64,000 bases of DNA from Hymenobacter nitidus (GCF_020447315.1 NZ_JAJADQ010000008.1:186001-250000), one strand, 5' to 3'. Counted from the stretch's first letter, positions 47,172 to 56,945 are shown. The notes: generated from the sequence alone by a model not told the origin. Program-made: numbers and translations.

Positions 47172-48494
47172 CTACTCCCGGGCCTGGTACGCCGCCCGGA
47201 AGGTAGCAATGGCCCGCTCCCGGGCAAACTTATGGTCGACGATGGGCTTGGGGTATTCACAGGTGCCGAACTCGGGAATCCACTGCCAGACGTAGGCAAA
47301 CGAGGGGTCGTACTGCTCCTGCTGGCTCTGGGGGCTGTAGACGCGAAACCAGGGCGCAGCCACCACTCCCGTACCGGCCATCCACTGCCAGTTGCCCACG
47401 TTCTGCGCCATGTCGTAGTCGAGCAGCTTGTCGGCAAAATACCGGTCGCCCCAGCGCCAGTCGATCAGCAGGTGCTTCACCAGAAAGCCCGCCGCGGCAA
47501 TGCGGGCCCGGTTGGGCATGTAGCCCGTCTGGTTCAATTCCCGCATGCCGGCATCCACCAGCGGGTAGCCCGTGCGGCCCTCGCACCAAGCCTGGAACTC
47601 CGCCTCATTGTTACGGTAAGGCACATTCCGTAGCCGTGGGTCGTAGCTTTCGGTGGCCGTGAAGGGGTAATGCCAGAGCAGCATCATGAAGTAGTCGCGC
47701 CAGATCAGCTCGTTGAGCAGCTTGGGATTCAGCGCCCGGGCCTGGCGCATCAGCTCCCGCACGCTCAGCGTACCGAAGCGCAGGTGCACCGAGCGGCGCG
47801 TGCTGCTGTTAATCAGGCCGGGTTTGTCGCGGGTGTTGTGGTAGTTGCGCACCAGCTCCTCATCGGGCAGCTCGGCGGCGGGCACCTGCTGCTCGTGGCG
47901 CACGAAGTTCATCTGCTCCAGCGTGGGGCGCGGTGCCGCCTCGGGCAGCCGGACCAGGTTGGCCTCCCGGTAGAGCTCCTGCGACGGATAAGGTGCCAGG
48001 TGCTCGTCCTGCACCGCCGCCAGCCAGGCTTTGCTGTAGGCCCCAAACACCTTGGCCGGCTTGCCCGATTTACCGAGTAGCTCGTTTTTCGCAAAGATGA
48101 CCTGGTCCTTGAAGCTGTGCAGCCCGGCACCATGCCGCGCCAGTAGCTCGGCCACGGCCGCGTCGCGCACGGCGGCGTAGGGCTCGTAGTCCTCGTTGGT
48201 GTACACGGCCGCTACCTCATAGCGGCCCAGCAGTGCTTCGAAAACCGCCAGCGGCCGGCCGTACTCGGCCAGAAACGTGCCGCCGGCCTGCTCCGTCTGC
48301 CGGGCCAGGCGCTCCACTTCGTCATAGATAAAAGTGACGCGCGCATCGCGGCGGCTGGGCAGCAAATCCAGGATTTCCCGGTCGTAGATAAACAGCGGCA
48401 CGACCGGCAAGCCGCTTTGCAGGGCGGCCGTTAGCCCGGCATTGTCGTGCTGCCGCAGGTCGCGCCGGTGCCAGAACAGAACAATCTTAGTCAT
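47172..48494 (-). CDS. phrB: Deoxyribodipyrimidine photolyase (class I)
   Basis: 440 residues. It repairs UV-made pyrimidine dimers using light. The N-terminal antenna domain starts IVLFWHRRDLRQHDNAGL. The FAD domain has STRRSVHLRFGTLSVREL, NELIWRDYFMMLLWHYP, WCEGRTGYPLVDAGMRELNQTGYMPNRARIAAAGFLVKHLLIDWRWGDRYFADKLLDYDMAQNVGNWQWMAGTG, including the conserved Trp residues and the N-W-Q-W segment. Class I CPD versus 6-4 specificity cannot be told with certainty; length suits CPD class I. Confidence 0.93.
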   Translation of the reverse strand: MTKIVLFWHRRDLRQHDNAGLTAALQSGLPVVPLFIYDREILDLLPSRRDARVTFIYDEVERLARQTEQAGGTFLAEYGRPLAVFEALLGRYEVAAVYTNEDYEPYAAVRDAAVAELLARHGAGLHSFKDQVIFAKNELLGKSGKPAKVFGAYSKAWLAAVQDEHLAPYPSQELYREANLVRLPEAAPRPTLEQMNFVRHEQQVPAAELPDEELVRNYHNTRDKPGLINSSTRRSVHLRFGTLSVRELMRQARALNPKLLNELIWRDYFMMLLWHYPFTATESYDPRLRNVPYRNNEAEFQAWCEGRTGYPLVDAGMRELNQTGYMPNRARIAAAGFLVKHLLIDWRWGDRYFADKLLDYDMAQNVGNWQWMAGTGVVAAPWFRVYSPQSQQEQYDPSFAYVWQWIPEFGTCEYPKPIVDHKFARERAIATFRAAYQARE

Positions 48495-48517
48495 GAATTA
48501 CCGAAGCAAGTAACTGC

Positions 48518-49234
48518 CTATTTTAGGTTCGACATGCCGCCGCTGACGGGCATTACCTGGCCGGTAATGAAGCCGCTGTGGTCGGAAAGCAGGAAGCTGG
48601 TCATGTAGGCCATGTCCTGGGGCTGACCCACGCGCTGCAAGGGGTGGCGCTTGGCGCCGGCCTCGGCCTTTTCGGGCGTATTGAGCAGGGGCGCGGCCAG
48701 GGGCGTGTCGGTCAGGGAAGGAGCAATGGCATTGACGCGGATGTTGCTGCCCGCGTACTCAGCGGCCAGGGCCCGGGTCAGCCCTTCCACGGCGGCCTTG
48801 GCCGTGGCAATACTGGTGTGAAAGCTCATGCCCGTTGTGGCCGCCACCGTGCTGAACAGCACTACCGACGCGCCTTCGGCCTTTTTCAGCCGCTTCATCG
48901 TGGCCTGCAGCACTTGCACGGCCCCCAGCACATTTAGCTCAAAGTCGGAGCGGAAATCATCCAGCGGAATCCGCTCGAAAGGGCGCAGCTTGATGCTGCC
49001 GGGGCAATACACTACGCCGTGGAGCACTTCGGGCAGCTGGGCCAGCACCTCGGCGGCCAGGGGCTGGGTGGCATCGGCGGCCAGGTGCGTGGTATTCAGC
49101 TCGGCCAGCTCGGGCGACAAATGGCGGGAGATGGTAAACAGCTTAGCTTCAAGCGTGTGCAGCAGCCGGGCCGTAGCCAGGCCAATGCCGGAGGAAGCGC
49201 CAACGAGCAGGATATTCTTTTCGGAAAAATTCAT
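48518..49234 (-). CDS. Short-chain dehydrogenase/reductase
   Basis: 238 residues. Rossmann fold with cofactor motif LLVGASSGIGLATA (TGxxxGIG variant), catalytic Ser in LFSTVAATTGMSF, the Tyr position as FHTSIATAKAAVEG (the usual YxxxK Tyr is replaced by S/T here, with Lys retained), and a C-terminal SDHSGFITGQVMPVSGGMS. Many SDRs end in this phrase. The absent Tyr means activity may be altered. It lies 24 bases upstream of the photolyase start, same strand. Confidence 0.85.
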   Translation of the reverse strand: MNFSEKNILLVGASSGIGLATARLLHTLEAKLFTISRHLSPELAELNTTHLAADATQPLAAEVLAQLPEVLHGVVYCPGSIKLRPFERIPLDDFRSDFELNVLGAVQVLQATMKRLKKAEGASVVLFSTVAATTGMSFHTSIATAKAAVEGLTRALAAEYAGSNIRVNAIAPSLTDTPLAAPLLNTPEKAEAGAKRHPLQRVGQPQDMAYMTSFLLSDHSGFITGQVMPVSGGMSNLK

Positions 49235-49445
49235 TGGGGAATGAGGGTCGAGGTTGTGCCTTCACAACTGAGCTAGCTGCCCAAGGTTTTTATATTGTAA
49301 CCTTAACGGATGGAATAACGAATGTTTGTTTGCGAATTGTAGCGTTTAGCAAAAATTCGCTGCAAAATTCTGGGTTTGCTCTGCCTTTTTCCTAGCTTTC
49401 CGCTCTCAACGCTCCTTCCACTGCCAAACACGTCTACCGTAGTCT

Positions 49446-52400
49446 ATGAACATCCGCAAACTGCTGGTCGCCAACCGGGGCGAAATTGCCATTCGAGTGT
49501 TACGAGCCGCCACCGAACTGGGCATCCCCACCGTGGCCATCTACACCTACGAGGACCGCTACTCGCTGCACCGCTACAAAGCCGATGAAGCCTACCAGAT
49601 TGGCCGCGACGACGACCCGCTGAAGCCCTACCTCGACATTGAGGGCATTTTGCGCGTGGCCAAAGACAACGGGGTGGATGCTATTCACCCCGGCTACGGC
49701 TTTCTGTCGGAAAATGCCACGCTGGCGCGGCGCTGCGGCGAGGAAGGCATCATCTTCGTGGGTCCGCGCCCCGAGGTAATGGAAGCCCTAGGCGACAAAG
49801 TGGCCGCCAAAAAAGTGGCTGTGCAGTGCCAGGTGCCCATCATCGAGAGCAGCATCGAGGACCTCAACGATTTCGAAACCGCCCAGCGCGAGGCCAACCG
49901 CATCGGCTACCCGGTGATGCTCAAGGCGGCCAGTGGCGGTGGGGGCCGGGGCATGCGCGTCATCCGCGACGATGAGCAGTTGGAGCGCGGCTTCTTCGAG
50001 GCCCGCAACGAGGCCCTGAAAGCCTTCGGCGACGACACAGTGTTCCTGGAGAAGTTCGTGGAGAACCCCAAGCACATCGAGGTGCAGCTCGTGGCCGACA
50101 CCCACGGCAACATCGTGCACCTGTATGAGCGGGACTGCTCGGTGCAGCGCCGCTACCAAAAGGTGGTAGAAGTAGCGCCTTCGTTGAATCTGCCCGACCA
50201 CATGCGCCACCTCTTATATGAGTACGCGCTGCGCCTGGGTCGGGCTGTGAACTACAACAACGTGGGTACCGTCGAATTTCTGGTGAACCCGGAAATGGAC
50301 CGGATTTACTTCATCGAGGTAAACCCCCGCATCCAGGTCGAGCACACCGTCACGGAGATGATTACCGGCATCGACCTGATCAAAACCCAGATCTACATTG
50401 CCGACGGCGCCAAGCTCTCGGACCCCGAAATTGGGCTGGAAGTAGGTGGCCGGCCAATGAAAAATGGGTACGCCATTCAGTGCCGAATTACCACCGAAGA
50501 CCCCGAAAACGACTTCAAGCCCGACTACGGTACCATCGTGGCCTACCGCTCGGCCGGCGGCTTCGGCATCCGCCTCGACCAGGGCTCGGTGTACCAGGGA
50601 GCCAAGATTTCGCCCTTCTTCGACTCGCTGCTGGTCAAAGTCTCGGCCCACGCGCCCACGCTGGAAGGAGCGGCCTCCAAGATGGCCCGCACGCTCGACG
50701 AGTTCCGGATTCGCGGGGTGCGCACCAACATTCAGTTCCTGCAGAACATCATCGCCAACCCCACCTTCGTGAGCGGGCAGGCCAACGTGGATTTCATCAA
50801 GGACCACGCCGAGCTGTTCAAGTTCAAGGTGCGTCAGGACCGGGGCACCAAAATCCTGGGCTTCGTCGGCGACGTTATCGTGAATGGCAACCCCGACGTG
50901 AAGGGCCTCACCGACCCCAAGCGGGAGCTGCGCAAGCCCGTATTGCCTAAGTTCGATCTGGACGCCGACTACCAGCCCGGCACCAAAAACAAGCTCACCG
51001 AGCTGGGCCCCGAAGGCTTTGCCCAGTGGCTGCGCGAAGACCCACAGATTCACTACACCGACACCACCTTCCGCGACGCCCACCAGAGCCTGCTGGCCAC
51101 CCGCATGCGCACCTTCGACATGCTGAAGGTGGCCGAGCGCTACGCCAAGATGCACCCCCAGACGTTTTCGATGGAAGTATGGGGCGGCGCGACCTTCGAC
51201 GTGGCCCTGCGCTTTTTGCACGAAGACCCCTGGGAGCGGCTGGCCAAAATCCGGGAGGCCGTGCCCAATATCCTGCTTCAGATGCTGATCCGGGGGGCCA
51301 ACGGCGTGGGCTACAAGGCCTATCCGGACAACCTGACCGAGCGGTTTGTGCAGCAGGCCTGGGAAACCGGTGTCGACGTGTTCCGCATCTTCGACTCGCT
51401 GAACTGGATGCCGGGCATGGAATCCTGCATCAACTTTGTGCGCAAGAAAACCAAGGGTTTGGCCGAAGCCAGCATCTGCTACACCGGCGACATTCTGGAC
51501 CCCAAACGCAACCAGAAATACTCCCTCGACTACTACCTGCGCTTGGCCAAGCAGGTCGAGGATGCTGGGGCTCACATCCTCTGCATCAAGGACATGGCCG
51601 GCCTGCTGAAGCCCTACGCGGCCACTGAGCTGATTACGGCCCTGCGTGATACGGTCAAGATTCCGATTCACCTGCACACCCACGACACCTCGTCGCTGCA
51701 GCCCGCCACCTACCTGAAAGCAGTGGAAGCCGGCGTCGACGTTATCGACGTGGCCATGGGCTCGTTGTCGGGCCTCACCTCCCAGCCCAACTTTAACTCG
51801 GTGGTGGAAATGTTCCGCGGCACGCCCCGGCACCGCGAATTCGACCAGGACAGCCTCAACGATTTCTCCAACTACTGGGAAACCGTGCGCGAATACTACT
51901 ATCCGTTCGAGTCGGGCCTCAAGGCCGGCACTTCGGAGGTGTTCCAGCACGAAATTCCCGGCGGCCAGTATTCCAACCTGCGCCCCCAGGCGGCGGCCCT
52001 GGGCCTCGGCGACAAGTTCGAGCAGGTGAAAAAGACCTTTGCCGACGTCAATGAGCTGTTCGGCGACATCGTGAAGGTGACGCCCTCGTCGAAAGTCGTC
52101 GGCGACATGGCCCTGTTCATGGTATCCAACAACCTGACCACGGCCGACGTGCTGGAAAAAGGCCAGACGCTGAGCTTCCCCGAGTCGGTACAGAGCCTGT
52201 TCCGCGGCGACATCGGGCAGCCCGAGGGCGGCTGGCCCCAGGAGCTGCAAAAGCTGATTCTCAAGGACGAAACGCCCTTCACTGACCGGCCCAACGAGCA
52301 CCTCAAGCCGGTTGACTTCAAGAAGGAGTGGAAGAAATTTGAGGAGAAGTTCGGCGCGGGCGTCAAGTTCACCGATCTGCTGTCCTACCTGCTTTATCCC

Positions 52401-52895
52401 AAGGTGTTCGAACAGTACTGGGCCCACTTCCAGCAGTACGGCGACGTGTCGTTGGTGCCCACGCGGGTGTTTTTCTACGGCCTCAAGCCCGGCGAGGAAA
52501 CCATCATCGACATTGCCCGCGGTAAGTCCGTTATTGTCAAGCTGCGCTCGGTAGGGGAGGTCAACGACGACGGCTGCCGTACAGTGTTTTTCTCCTTCAA
52601 CGGCCAGACCCGCAACCTGGAAGTGCGCGACCGGTCGGTAGAAGTCAAGACGGTACGCAACCAGAAAATCGACAAGGCCAATCCGCGCCAGGTGGGTGCG
52701 CCCCTGCAGGGTATGCTCTCCAAAGTGCTGGTGCAGAGCGGACAGCCCGTGAAACGCAATGCGCCGCTGTTCATTATTGAGGCCATGAAAATGGAAACTA
52801 CCATCACGGCCCCCGACGACACTACGGTGCAGGGCGTGCAGCTCCCCGAAGGCACTCTGGTCAACGCCGATGACCTGGTCCTGACGCTGGGCTAA
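49446..52895 (+). CDS. pyc: Pyruvate carboxylase
   Basis: 1149 residues, complete multifunctional enzyme that makes oxaloacetate from pyruvate and bicarbonate using ATP and biotin (anaplerosis). The biotin carboxylase domain (1-450) has VANRGEIAIRVLRA, KAASGGGGRGMRV and EVNPRIQVEHTVTE. The carboxyltransferase domain (about 530-800) has DTTFRDAHQSLLATRMRT, IFDSLNWMPGMESC and HLHTHDTSSLQPATYLKAVEAGVDVIDVAMGS. The C-terminal biotin carrier has EAMKMET with biotinylated K1115. ATG at 49446 gives the standard start. Confidence 0.97.
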   Translation: MNIRKLLVANRGEIAIRVLRAATELGIPTVAIYTYEDRYSLHRYKADEAYQIGRDDDPLKPYLDIEGILRVAKDNGVDAIHPGYGFLSENATLARRCGEEGIIFVGPRPEVMEALGDKVAAKKVAVQCQVPIIESSIEDLNDFETAQREANRIGYPVMLKAASGGGGRGMRVIRDDEQLERGFFEARNEALKAFGDDTVFLEKFVENPKHIEVQLVADTHGNIVHLYERDCSVQRRYQKVVEVAPSLNLPDHMRHLLYEYALRLGRAVNYNNVGTVEFLVNPEMDRIYFIEVNPRIQVEHTVTEMITGIDLIKTQIYIADGAKLSDPEIGLEVGGRPMKNGYAIQCRITTEDPENDFKPDYGTIVAYRSAGGFGIRLDQGSVYQGAKISPFFDSLLVKVSAHAPTLEGAASKMARTLDEFRIRGVRTNIQFLQNIIANPTFVSGQANVDFIKDHAELFKFKVRQDRGTKILGFVGDVIVNGNPDVKGLTDPKRELRKPVLPKFDLDADYQPGTKNKLTELGPEGFAQWLREDPQIHYTDTTFRDAHQSLLATRMRTFDMLKVAERYAKMHPQTFSMEVWGGATFDVALRFLHEDPWERLAKIREAVPNILLQMLIRGANGVGYKAYPDNLTERFVQQAWETGVDVFRIFDSLNWMPGMESCINFVRKKTKGLAEASICYTGDILDPKRNQKYSLDYYLRLAKQVEDAGAHILCIKDMAGLLKPYAATELITALRDTVKIPIHLHTHDTSSLQPATYLKAVEAGVDVIDVAMGSLSGLTSQPNFNSVVEMFRGTPRHREFDQDSLNDFSNYWETVREYYYPFESGLKAGTSEVFQHEIPGGQYSNLRPQAAALGLGDKFEQVKKTFADVNELFGDIVKVTPSSKVVGDMALFMVSNNLTTADVLEKGQTLSFPESVQSLFRGDIGQPEGGWPQELQKLILKDETPFTDRPNEHLKPVDFKKEWKKFEEKFGAGVKFTDLLSYLLYPKVFEQYWAHFQQYGDVSLVPTRVFFYGLKPGEETIIDIARGKSVIVKLRSVGEVNDDGCRTVFFSFNGQTRNLEVRDRSVEVKTVRNQKIDKANPRQVGAPLQGMLSKVLVQSGQPVKRNAPLFIIEAMKMETTITAPDDTTVQGVQLPEGTLVNADDLVLTLG

Positions 52896-52909
52896 ACCCG
52901 GTGCAAGTC

Positions 52910-52946
52910 AAAAAAGGCCGGAATGCACCCGCATTCCGGCCTTTTT
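52910..52946. terminator. Bidirectional terminator
   Basis: AAAAAGGCCGGAATGC/GCATTCCGGCCTTTTT between pyc and the convergent META gene. Confidence 0.85.
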
Positions 52947-52965
52947 ATGCTCGGACGGCGCTGTT

Positions 52966-53448
52966 CTACCGCAGGTATACCGCATGCAGCAGCGCCACCG
53001 GGGTCGTGGCCGGCTCCGCGTAGAGCCGCAGCGTGTCGCCACTGATTTGGTAGGTGCGCGTATTGGTCAGGGCCGATAGAAAGCCGGTTTCCGTGCTATT
53101 GCCCTGCGCATCGGCGCAGGCCATGCGGGTGGAGAGGAGAGCACCGAAGCGCAGCTGCCCGGCAGCCGGCAGCTCAAACGTGCCCCGGAACCGGTTGCAG
53201 CCCCCGTGTCCTTCCGCCCGCAGCTCTTCGTTGCGCAGCAGTAGGTAGGCCTCGCCGGCCGCCGGAGTAGCCACGGGCAGCCCATTCAACTGGCGCAGTA
53301 CCCAGCGCGTGTTGCGCAGCTCGGCCAGTGGCGTGGTAATTGCCTGCGAAGCCGCCGGAGCTGTCGGGGCAGTGGGCGCAGTAGTCTGGCAGCCTGCCAG
53401 CAGGGCCACGGAGAGGGTGCCGATGGCAAAAAAGAACGTGCGGATCAT
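52966..53448 (-). CDS. META-domain lipoprotein (HslJ-like)
   Basis: 160 residues. Lipoprotein signal MIRTFFFAIGTLSVALLAGC, a Pro/Thr/Ala linker, then a META domain: LRNTRWVLRQLNGLPV, GCNRFRGTFELPAAGQLRFGALLSTRMACADAQGNSTETGFLSALTNTRTYQISGDTLRLY. META domains are periplasmic beta-barrel-like folds associated with heat-shock HslJ; function unclear. ATG 53448 is chosen over a TTG extension to 53454. Confidence 0.88.
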   Translation of the reverse strand: MIRTFFFAIGTLSVALLAGCQTTAPTAPTAPAASQAITTPLAELRNTRWVLRQLNGLPVATPAAGEAYLLLRNEELRAEGHGGCNRFRGTFELPAAGQLRFGALLSTRMACADAQGNSTETGFLSALTNTRTYQISGDTLRLYAEPATTPVALLHAVYLR

Positions 53449-53553
53449 GAACAAGAAGAAGGAAAGATGCTTGAAAGGGCGAGGGAGACAGAAAAAATGT
53501 GGAAATGCTGCCAGAATTTTATTGAAGACTTTCCAAAAGGCTTAATTTGCGTT

Positions 53554-54900
53554 ATGCAAAAAATCCCTCCCATCGTCTTATTTCTATTTCTGGCGCCTTT
53601 TACCCTCTTTGCCCAGAAAAAGGCCGCTGCGACAACTACCGCGCCAACCGTTTCGGCCGCAACGGTTGAGCGCGTAGCCCGGGCACTGGCCGCCGATGAC
53701 ATGGAAGGCCGGGCATCTACGCAGCCGGGAGGGTTGAAAGCCGCCCAGTTTCTGGCGGCCGAGTTTCAGCGCCTGGGCCTGGAAAAGCTGCCCGGTGCTA
53801 CCAGCTACGAGCAGGTTTTTCCAGTGTATGAGGCCAAGACAGCCGCTTTGTACGTTACTATTAACGGCGTCAATATTCCGGCGGATAAGTCGCTGCTGGT
53901 ATCGGGACAGCCGCACCTGAACTGGACGGATACCGACGACCCGGCTGCCCGCGTAATGGTTATCGGACCTCAGACGCTGCCGGCTCAGGTATACAACCAG
54001 ATTCTGGAGCCTACCGAGAACCTGCTCATTATTCTGGACCCCGCCCACGCCGATGCATTCCAGAAGCTGGTAAACTACACCAAGAAAGGCCGCATTCAGG
54101 CCGAAAAGCCCGGCCCGTACTCCTGCGTGGCCGTGGTGACGGCCACGCCCAACGCCGGCGTCAAGTTTCGGGTGGCAGCCAACTCTACCGTGCGGCCCAT
54201 CGAGATTCGCAACGTAGTGGCCGTGCTGCCAGGCCAGGATAAGGCCCGGGCCGAAGAAAAGGTGGTTTTCTCGGCGCACTACGACCATCTGGGCGTCGTG
54301 GAGCCGGTAAATAACGACAAGATTGCCAACGGCGCCGATGATGACGCCAGTGGCACTACGGCCGTAGTGGCCCTGGCCGAGTACTTCAAAAAGAGGAACG
54401 ATAACGCCCGTACCCTCATCTTTGCGGCCTTTACGGCGGAAGAAATCGGCGGCTTCGGTTCCCAGCACTTCTCGCGCCAGCTCGACGCGCAGCAGATTGT
54501 GGCCATGTTCAACATCGAGATGATTGGCAAGCAAGCCAAATTCGGCCCCAACACGGCCTTCATCACGGGCTTCGACAAGTCGGATTTTGGCAAACTGCTG
54601 CAGCGTAACTTAGTGGGCACGCCTTTCCGCTTCGAACCCGACCCCTATCCAGACCAAAACCTGTTTTACCGCTCCGATAATGCCACGCTGGCCCGCCTGG
54701 GCGTGCCGGCCCACACCATCAGCACCGACCAGATTCCGACCGACAAGCGCTACCACACCGTCGACGATGAAATTGAAAGCCTGGATCTGGCGAACATGAC
54801 AGCTGTTATCAATGCCATTGCCCGCAGCGCTTCTGGCATTGTGGCCGGGCAGCAAACCCCGACCCGCATCAGCGCCGAAACCGCCGGCCAGCGCCCTTAG
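53554..54900 (+). CDS. M28-family metallopeptidase, secreted
   Basis: 448 residues. Signal MQKIPPIVLFLFLAPFTLFAQ; a PA-like insert region in the middle; and the M28 zinc site: HYDHLG, GADDDASGTTAVVALAEYF (Asp ligand), TAEEIGGFGSQHF (Glu pair), IEMIG, and a late His region in DKRYHTVDDEIESLD. It should act as an aminopeptidase in the periplasm or outside. Start at 53554; a frame from 53467 adds non-signal residues. Confidence 0.92.
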   Translation: MQKIPPIVLFLFLAPFTLFAQKKAAATTTAPTVSAATVERVARALAADDMEGRASTQPGGLKAAQFLAAEFQRLGLEKLPGATSYEQVFPVYEAKTAALYVTINGVNIPADKSLLVSGQPHLNWTDTDDPAARVMVIGPQTLPAQVYNQILEPTENLLIILDPAHADAFQKLVNYTKKGRIQAEKPGPYSCVAVVTATPNAGVKFRVAANSTVRPIEIRNVVAVLPGQDKARAEEKVVFSAHYDHLGVVEPVNNDKIANGADDDASGTTAVVALAEYFKKRNDNARTLIFAAFTAEEIGGFGSQHFSRQLDAQQIVAMFNIEMIGKQAKFGPNTAFITGFDKSDFGKLLQRNLVGTPFRFEPDPYPDQNLFYRSDNATLARLGVPAHTISTDQIPTDKRYHTVDDEIESLDLANMTAVINAIARSASGIVAGQQTPTRISAETAGQRP

Positions 54901-54927
54901 CCTACACTATATCCTATGTCTTCGGTG

Positions 54928-54974
54928 GCAAGCAAACGCCCAATCTACCCGCGGTAGATTGGGCGTTTGCTTGC
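54928..54974. terminator. Bidirectional hairpin with 22-bp perfect arms
   Basis: GCAAGCAAACGCCC...GGGCGTTTGCTTGC, 3-base loop, between convergent M28 and the small coiled-coil gene. No strong T-run follows, so termination efficiency is uncertain. Confidence 0.7.
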
Positions 54975-55030
54975 TAAAGAGCTAATAGATAGGTATTTAG
55001 TGGTAATATGTAATGCGCAATAGCCTTTAA

Positions 55031-55360
55031 TCAGAGCTTGCGAATGGATAAGGTAGAGTTGGGTAGCGCCCGGGGAGGTGGGGGGCCAGCCGTACGAATC
55101 AGGCGCTCCAGGGCTTGCAGCTGGTCGGCCTGCAGGTTGTGCTGCTCCACCAGGCGGCTGTAGGCTTCGGTCAGGGACTTGACCTGTTCCTTCAGCTCCG
55201 CTACTTCCACCGTTCCGGCATAGCGCGGATCAGGTAACTCGGGGTCACTGAGGCCGCTGCTGGGCCGGTACTGCACATTCATGGCCATTTGCGCCTGGGC
55301 CCCAGAGTAAGCAGTAAGCACCAAAAGAAGGGTAGAGGCAAGTGCGTAGTAGTTTTTCAT
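55031..55360 (-). CDS. Small secreted coiled-coil protein, unknown function
   Basis: 109 residues. Signal MKNYYALASTLLLVLTAYSGAQAQ, a short linker, and a helix predicted to be coiled (VEVAELKEQVKSLTEAYSRLVEQHNLQADQLQALERLI) ending in a Pro-rich tail. The heptad-like spacing of hydrophobic residues supports oligomerisation. No family is recognised. Codon usage fits the window. Confidence 0.7.
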   Translation of the reverse strand: MKNYYALASTLLLVLTAYSGAQAQMAMNVQYRPSSGLSDPELPDPRYAGTVEVAELKEQVKSLTEAYSRLVEQHNLQADQLQALERLIRTAGPPPPRALPNSTLSIRKL

Positions 55361-55425
55361 ACAGGGATTTAAGAAGATTTGTTATTGATCAAGTATAATT
55401 AAATATTTAATTAATACCAAAAAAA

Positions 55426-55477
55426 TAACCCAAAGAATTTCTGGCCTACACGTGGAGGTCGGAAATTCTTTGGGTTA
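55426..55477. terminator. Hairpin terminator between two minus-strand genes
   Basis: AACCCAAAGAATTTC (55427-55441) pairs with GAAATTCTTTGGGTT (55462-55476), inner GGCC/GGTC helping. It falls between the barrel gene and the coiled-coil gene, both on the minus strand, so it probably ends transcription of the upstream barrel gene (55496-56332). The next 45 bases towards the coiled-coil gene are AT-rich and could hold its promoter. Confidence 0.65.
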
Positions 55478-55495
55478 GCGCTAAAGGCAGATACT

Positions 55496-56332
55496 TCACT
55501 TGGGCAGCCGAATGCTCAAGCCGCCACCAAACGTAGGACCACTGATGACCCCAGAGAAGGTGCGCCCGGCCGTAACATCGAGCCGCAGCCCCGACCAGGG
55601 CCGCCAGTACAGCCCCGACGTGACGCCGGGCGCCAGCTTAGCCTGCTGCTGCCAGGTGGCATAGGTTTCGGCGAAAAAGCCAAAGGAGTTGCCCAGGGGG
55701 CCGTTCAGGGCCAGAGTGCCCAGGTAGGTGCCCAGCTTGGTGTCGGCGGCCTTAAAGCCGCGCTGCCGGAAGCCCAGGTTGACCTCCAGGCCAAAACGCT
55801 CCCCAATCTGCTGCGAAATCAGCAGGCGGCCGGCCGGCTCATAAGCGGTGGTCTGATACGATTTGTCGCCGTTGCGCAAGGTCATTTCGGCCAGCACTAC
55901 CACCTGGGAGCGGGCATTGGGGTTGGTGGAAGCCAGGAACTTGGCGCCCAGGGTTAGCGGAGTGAGGCCGGAGGGGACCACCGCGCCGCCACTCTCGCCC
56001 GTGGTCAGGGTCTTGACGGGGGCCAGATAGCTTTGCGAAGCCCGCAGCTCAATGTTGTTAAAGAAACCGACGCGCAGCAGGCCCGTGGTTAGGGCGCGGT
56101 TGCTGAGGCTGCCCGGGTTGAACGGGTCGGGCTGGCTGATACCGGCATCCAGCTGAAACTGGCCGGGATTTAGCATGTTGGTGGTGATGGTCTGCCCGGG
56201 CCGGTCGGGGCGAATATTACGCACGAAAGGCGTGTTTTCATTCCCGAAGTTAGGGTCAGTGGTCTGAGCCAGGGTGCGGGCAACGCCGCCGAGCAGAAGC
56301 CCGGCGGTAGTCAGCAGAGTGGTCTTACGCAT
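55496..56332 (-). CDS. Putative outer-membrane beta-barrel protein (transporter-like)
   Basis: 278 residues. Signal MRKTTLLTTAGLLLGGVARTLAQ, then a beta-strand-rich body with alternating pattern (FQLDAGISQPDPFNPG, VGFFNNIELRASQSYLAP, LEVNLGFRQRGFK, TYATWQQQAKLAPGVTSGLYWRPWSGLRLDVTAGRTFSG) and an aromatic-light C-terminus (GGGLSIRLPK). It resembles the MetA-pathway/phenol-degradation transporter-like group found in Bacteroidota, but substrate is unknown. Start at 56332 fits a signal; 56344 is also in frame. Confidence 0.75.
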   Translation of the reverse strand: MRKTTLLTTAGLLLGGVARTLAQTTDPNFGNENTPFVRNIRPDRPGQTITTNMLNPGQFQLDAGISQPDPFNPGSLSNRALTTGLLRVGFFNNIELRASQSYLAPVKTLTTGESGGAVVPSGLTPLTLGAKFLASTNPNARSQVVVLAEMTLRNGDKSYQTTAYEPAGRLLISQQIGERFGLEVNLGFRQRGFKAADTKLGTYLGTLALNGPLGNSFGFFAETYATWQQQAKLAPGVTSGLYWRPWSGLRLDVTAGRTFSGVISGPTFGGGLSIRLPK

Positions 56333-56606
56333 GCCCCCTGACACCGACTATGGCGTTATAGTTCGGTAAAAAGTGCAAAAGCCTCGTTTAAACGCAATTG
56401 CTCTTACCAGGTTGCAATTTATTTCTCATTTAGCTTGAATAATACTCGGCATGCAGCGTATTTTGCGGGGCAGTTAGCTAGCTACCATGACAGCAGCCGG
56501 TGAAAAGCCAGTCAGCCGTATTTTTTCCAGCCCCGTCTTACTTTCCTCGCCGATGACCGAATCCGTGCCCTGACCCTGAAACCCACGCGTGCAGAAACCG
56601 GCCGGC

Positions 56607-56945
56607 TTACTCGTCTTCGTAGTCGAGGCCGAGCAGCTGGTTCAGGGCCTGCTGAATCTCACTGGCCGCGTGCATCTGCCCGGCTTTGCGGCTCACCTGC
56701 AGGCCGCGGCGGTAAACCTTTTCCGCATCTTCCGGATTTTGTAAGTACTCCAGCATCTTGCCGGCGTGGTAATACGTACCCACGTACTCAGGGTGTTCAT
56801 CCAGGAGCTTTTGATAGTACTCCATAGCCCGTTGGGGCTCCGTCGTCCGATATTCAGTAGCCAGGGCGTAGATGATGAACGGGTCGTTCGGGTCTTCGTT
56901 GTAAAAGGTCAGCAGCTGCTGCAGGCGGGTCGGCGTAGTATCCAT
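56607..56945 (-). CDS. Tetratricopeptide-repeat protein
   Basis: 112 residues, cytosolic and short. Three TPR-like helical pairs: PNDPFIIYALATEYRTTEPQRAMEYYQKLLDEHPEYVGTYYHAGKMLEYLQNPEDAEKVYRRGLQVSRKAG, with the usual Tyr/Ala/Gly pattern. TPR proteins scaffold protein-protein contacts; no partner is indicated. The 262-base gap before it (56345-56606) contains no recognisable gene. Confidence 0.8.
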   Translation of the reverse strand: MDTTPTRLQQLLTFYNEDPNDPFIIYALATEYRTTEPQRAMEYYQKLLDEHPEYVGTYYHAGKMLEYLQNPEDAEKVYRRGLQVSRKAGQMHAASEIQQALNQLLGLDYEDE

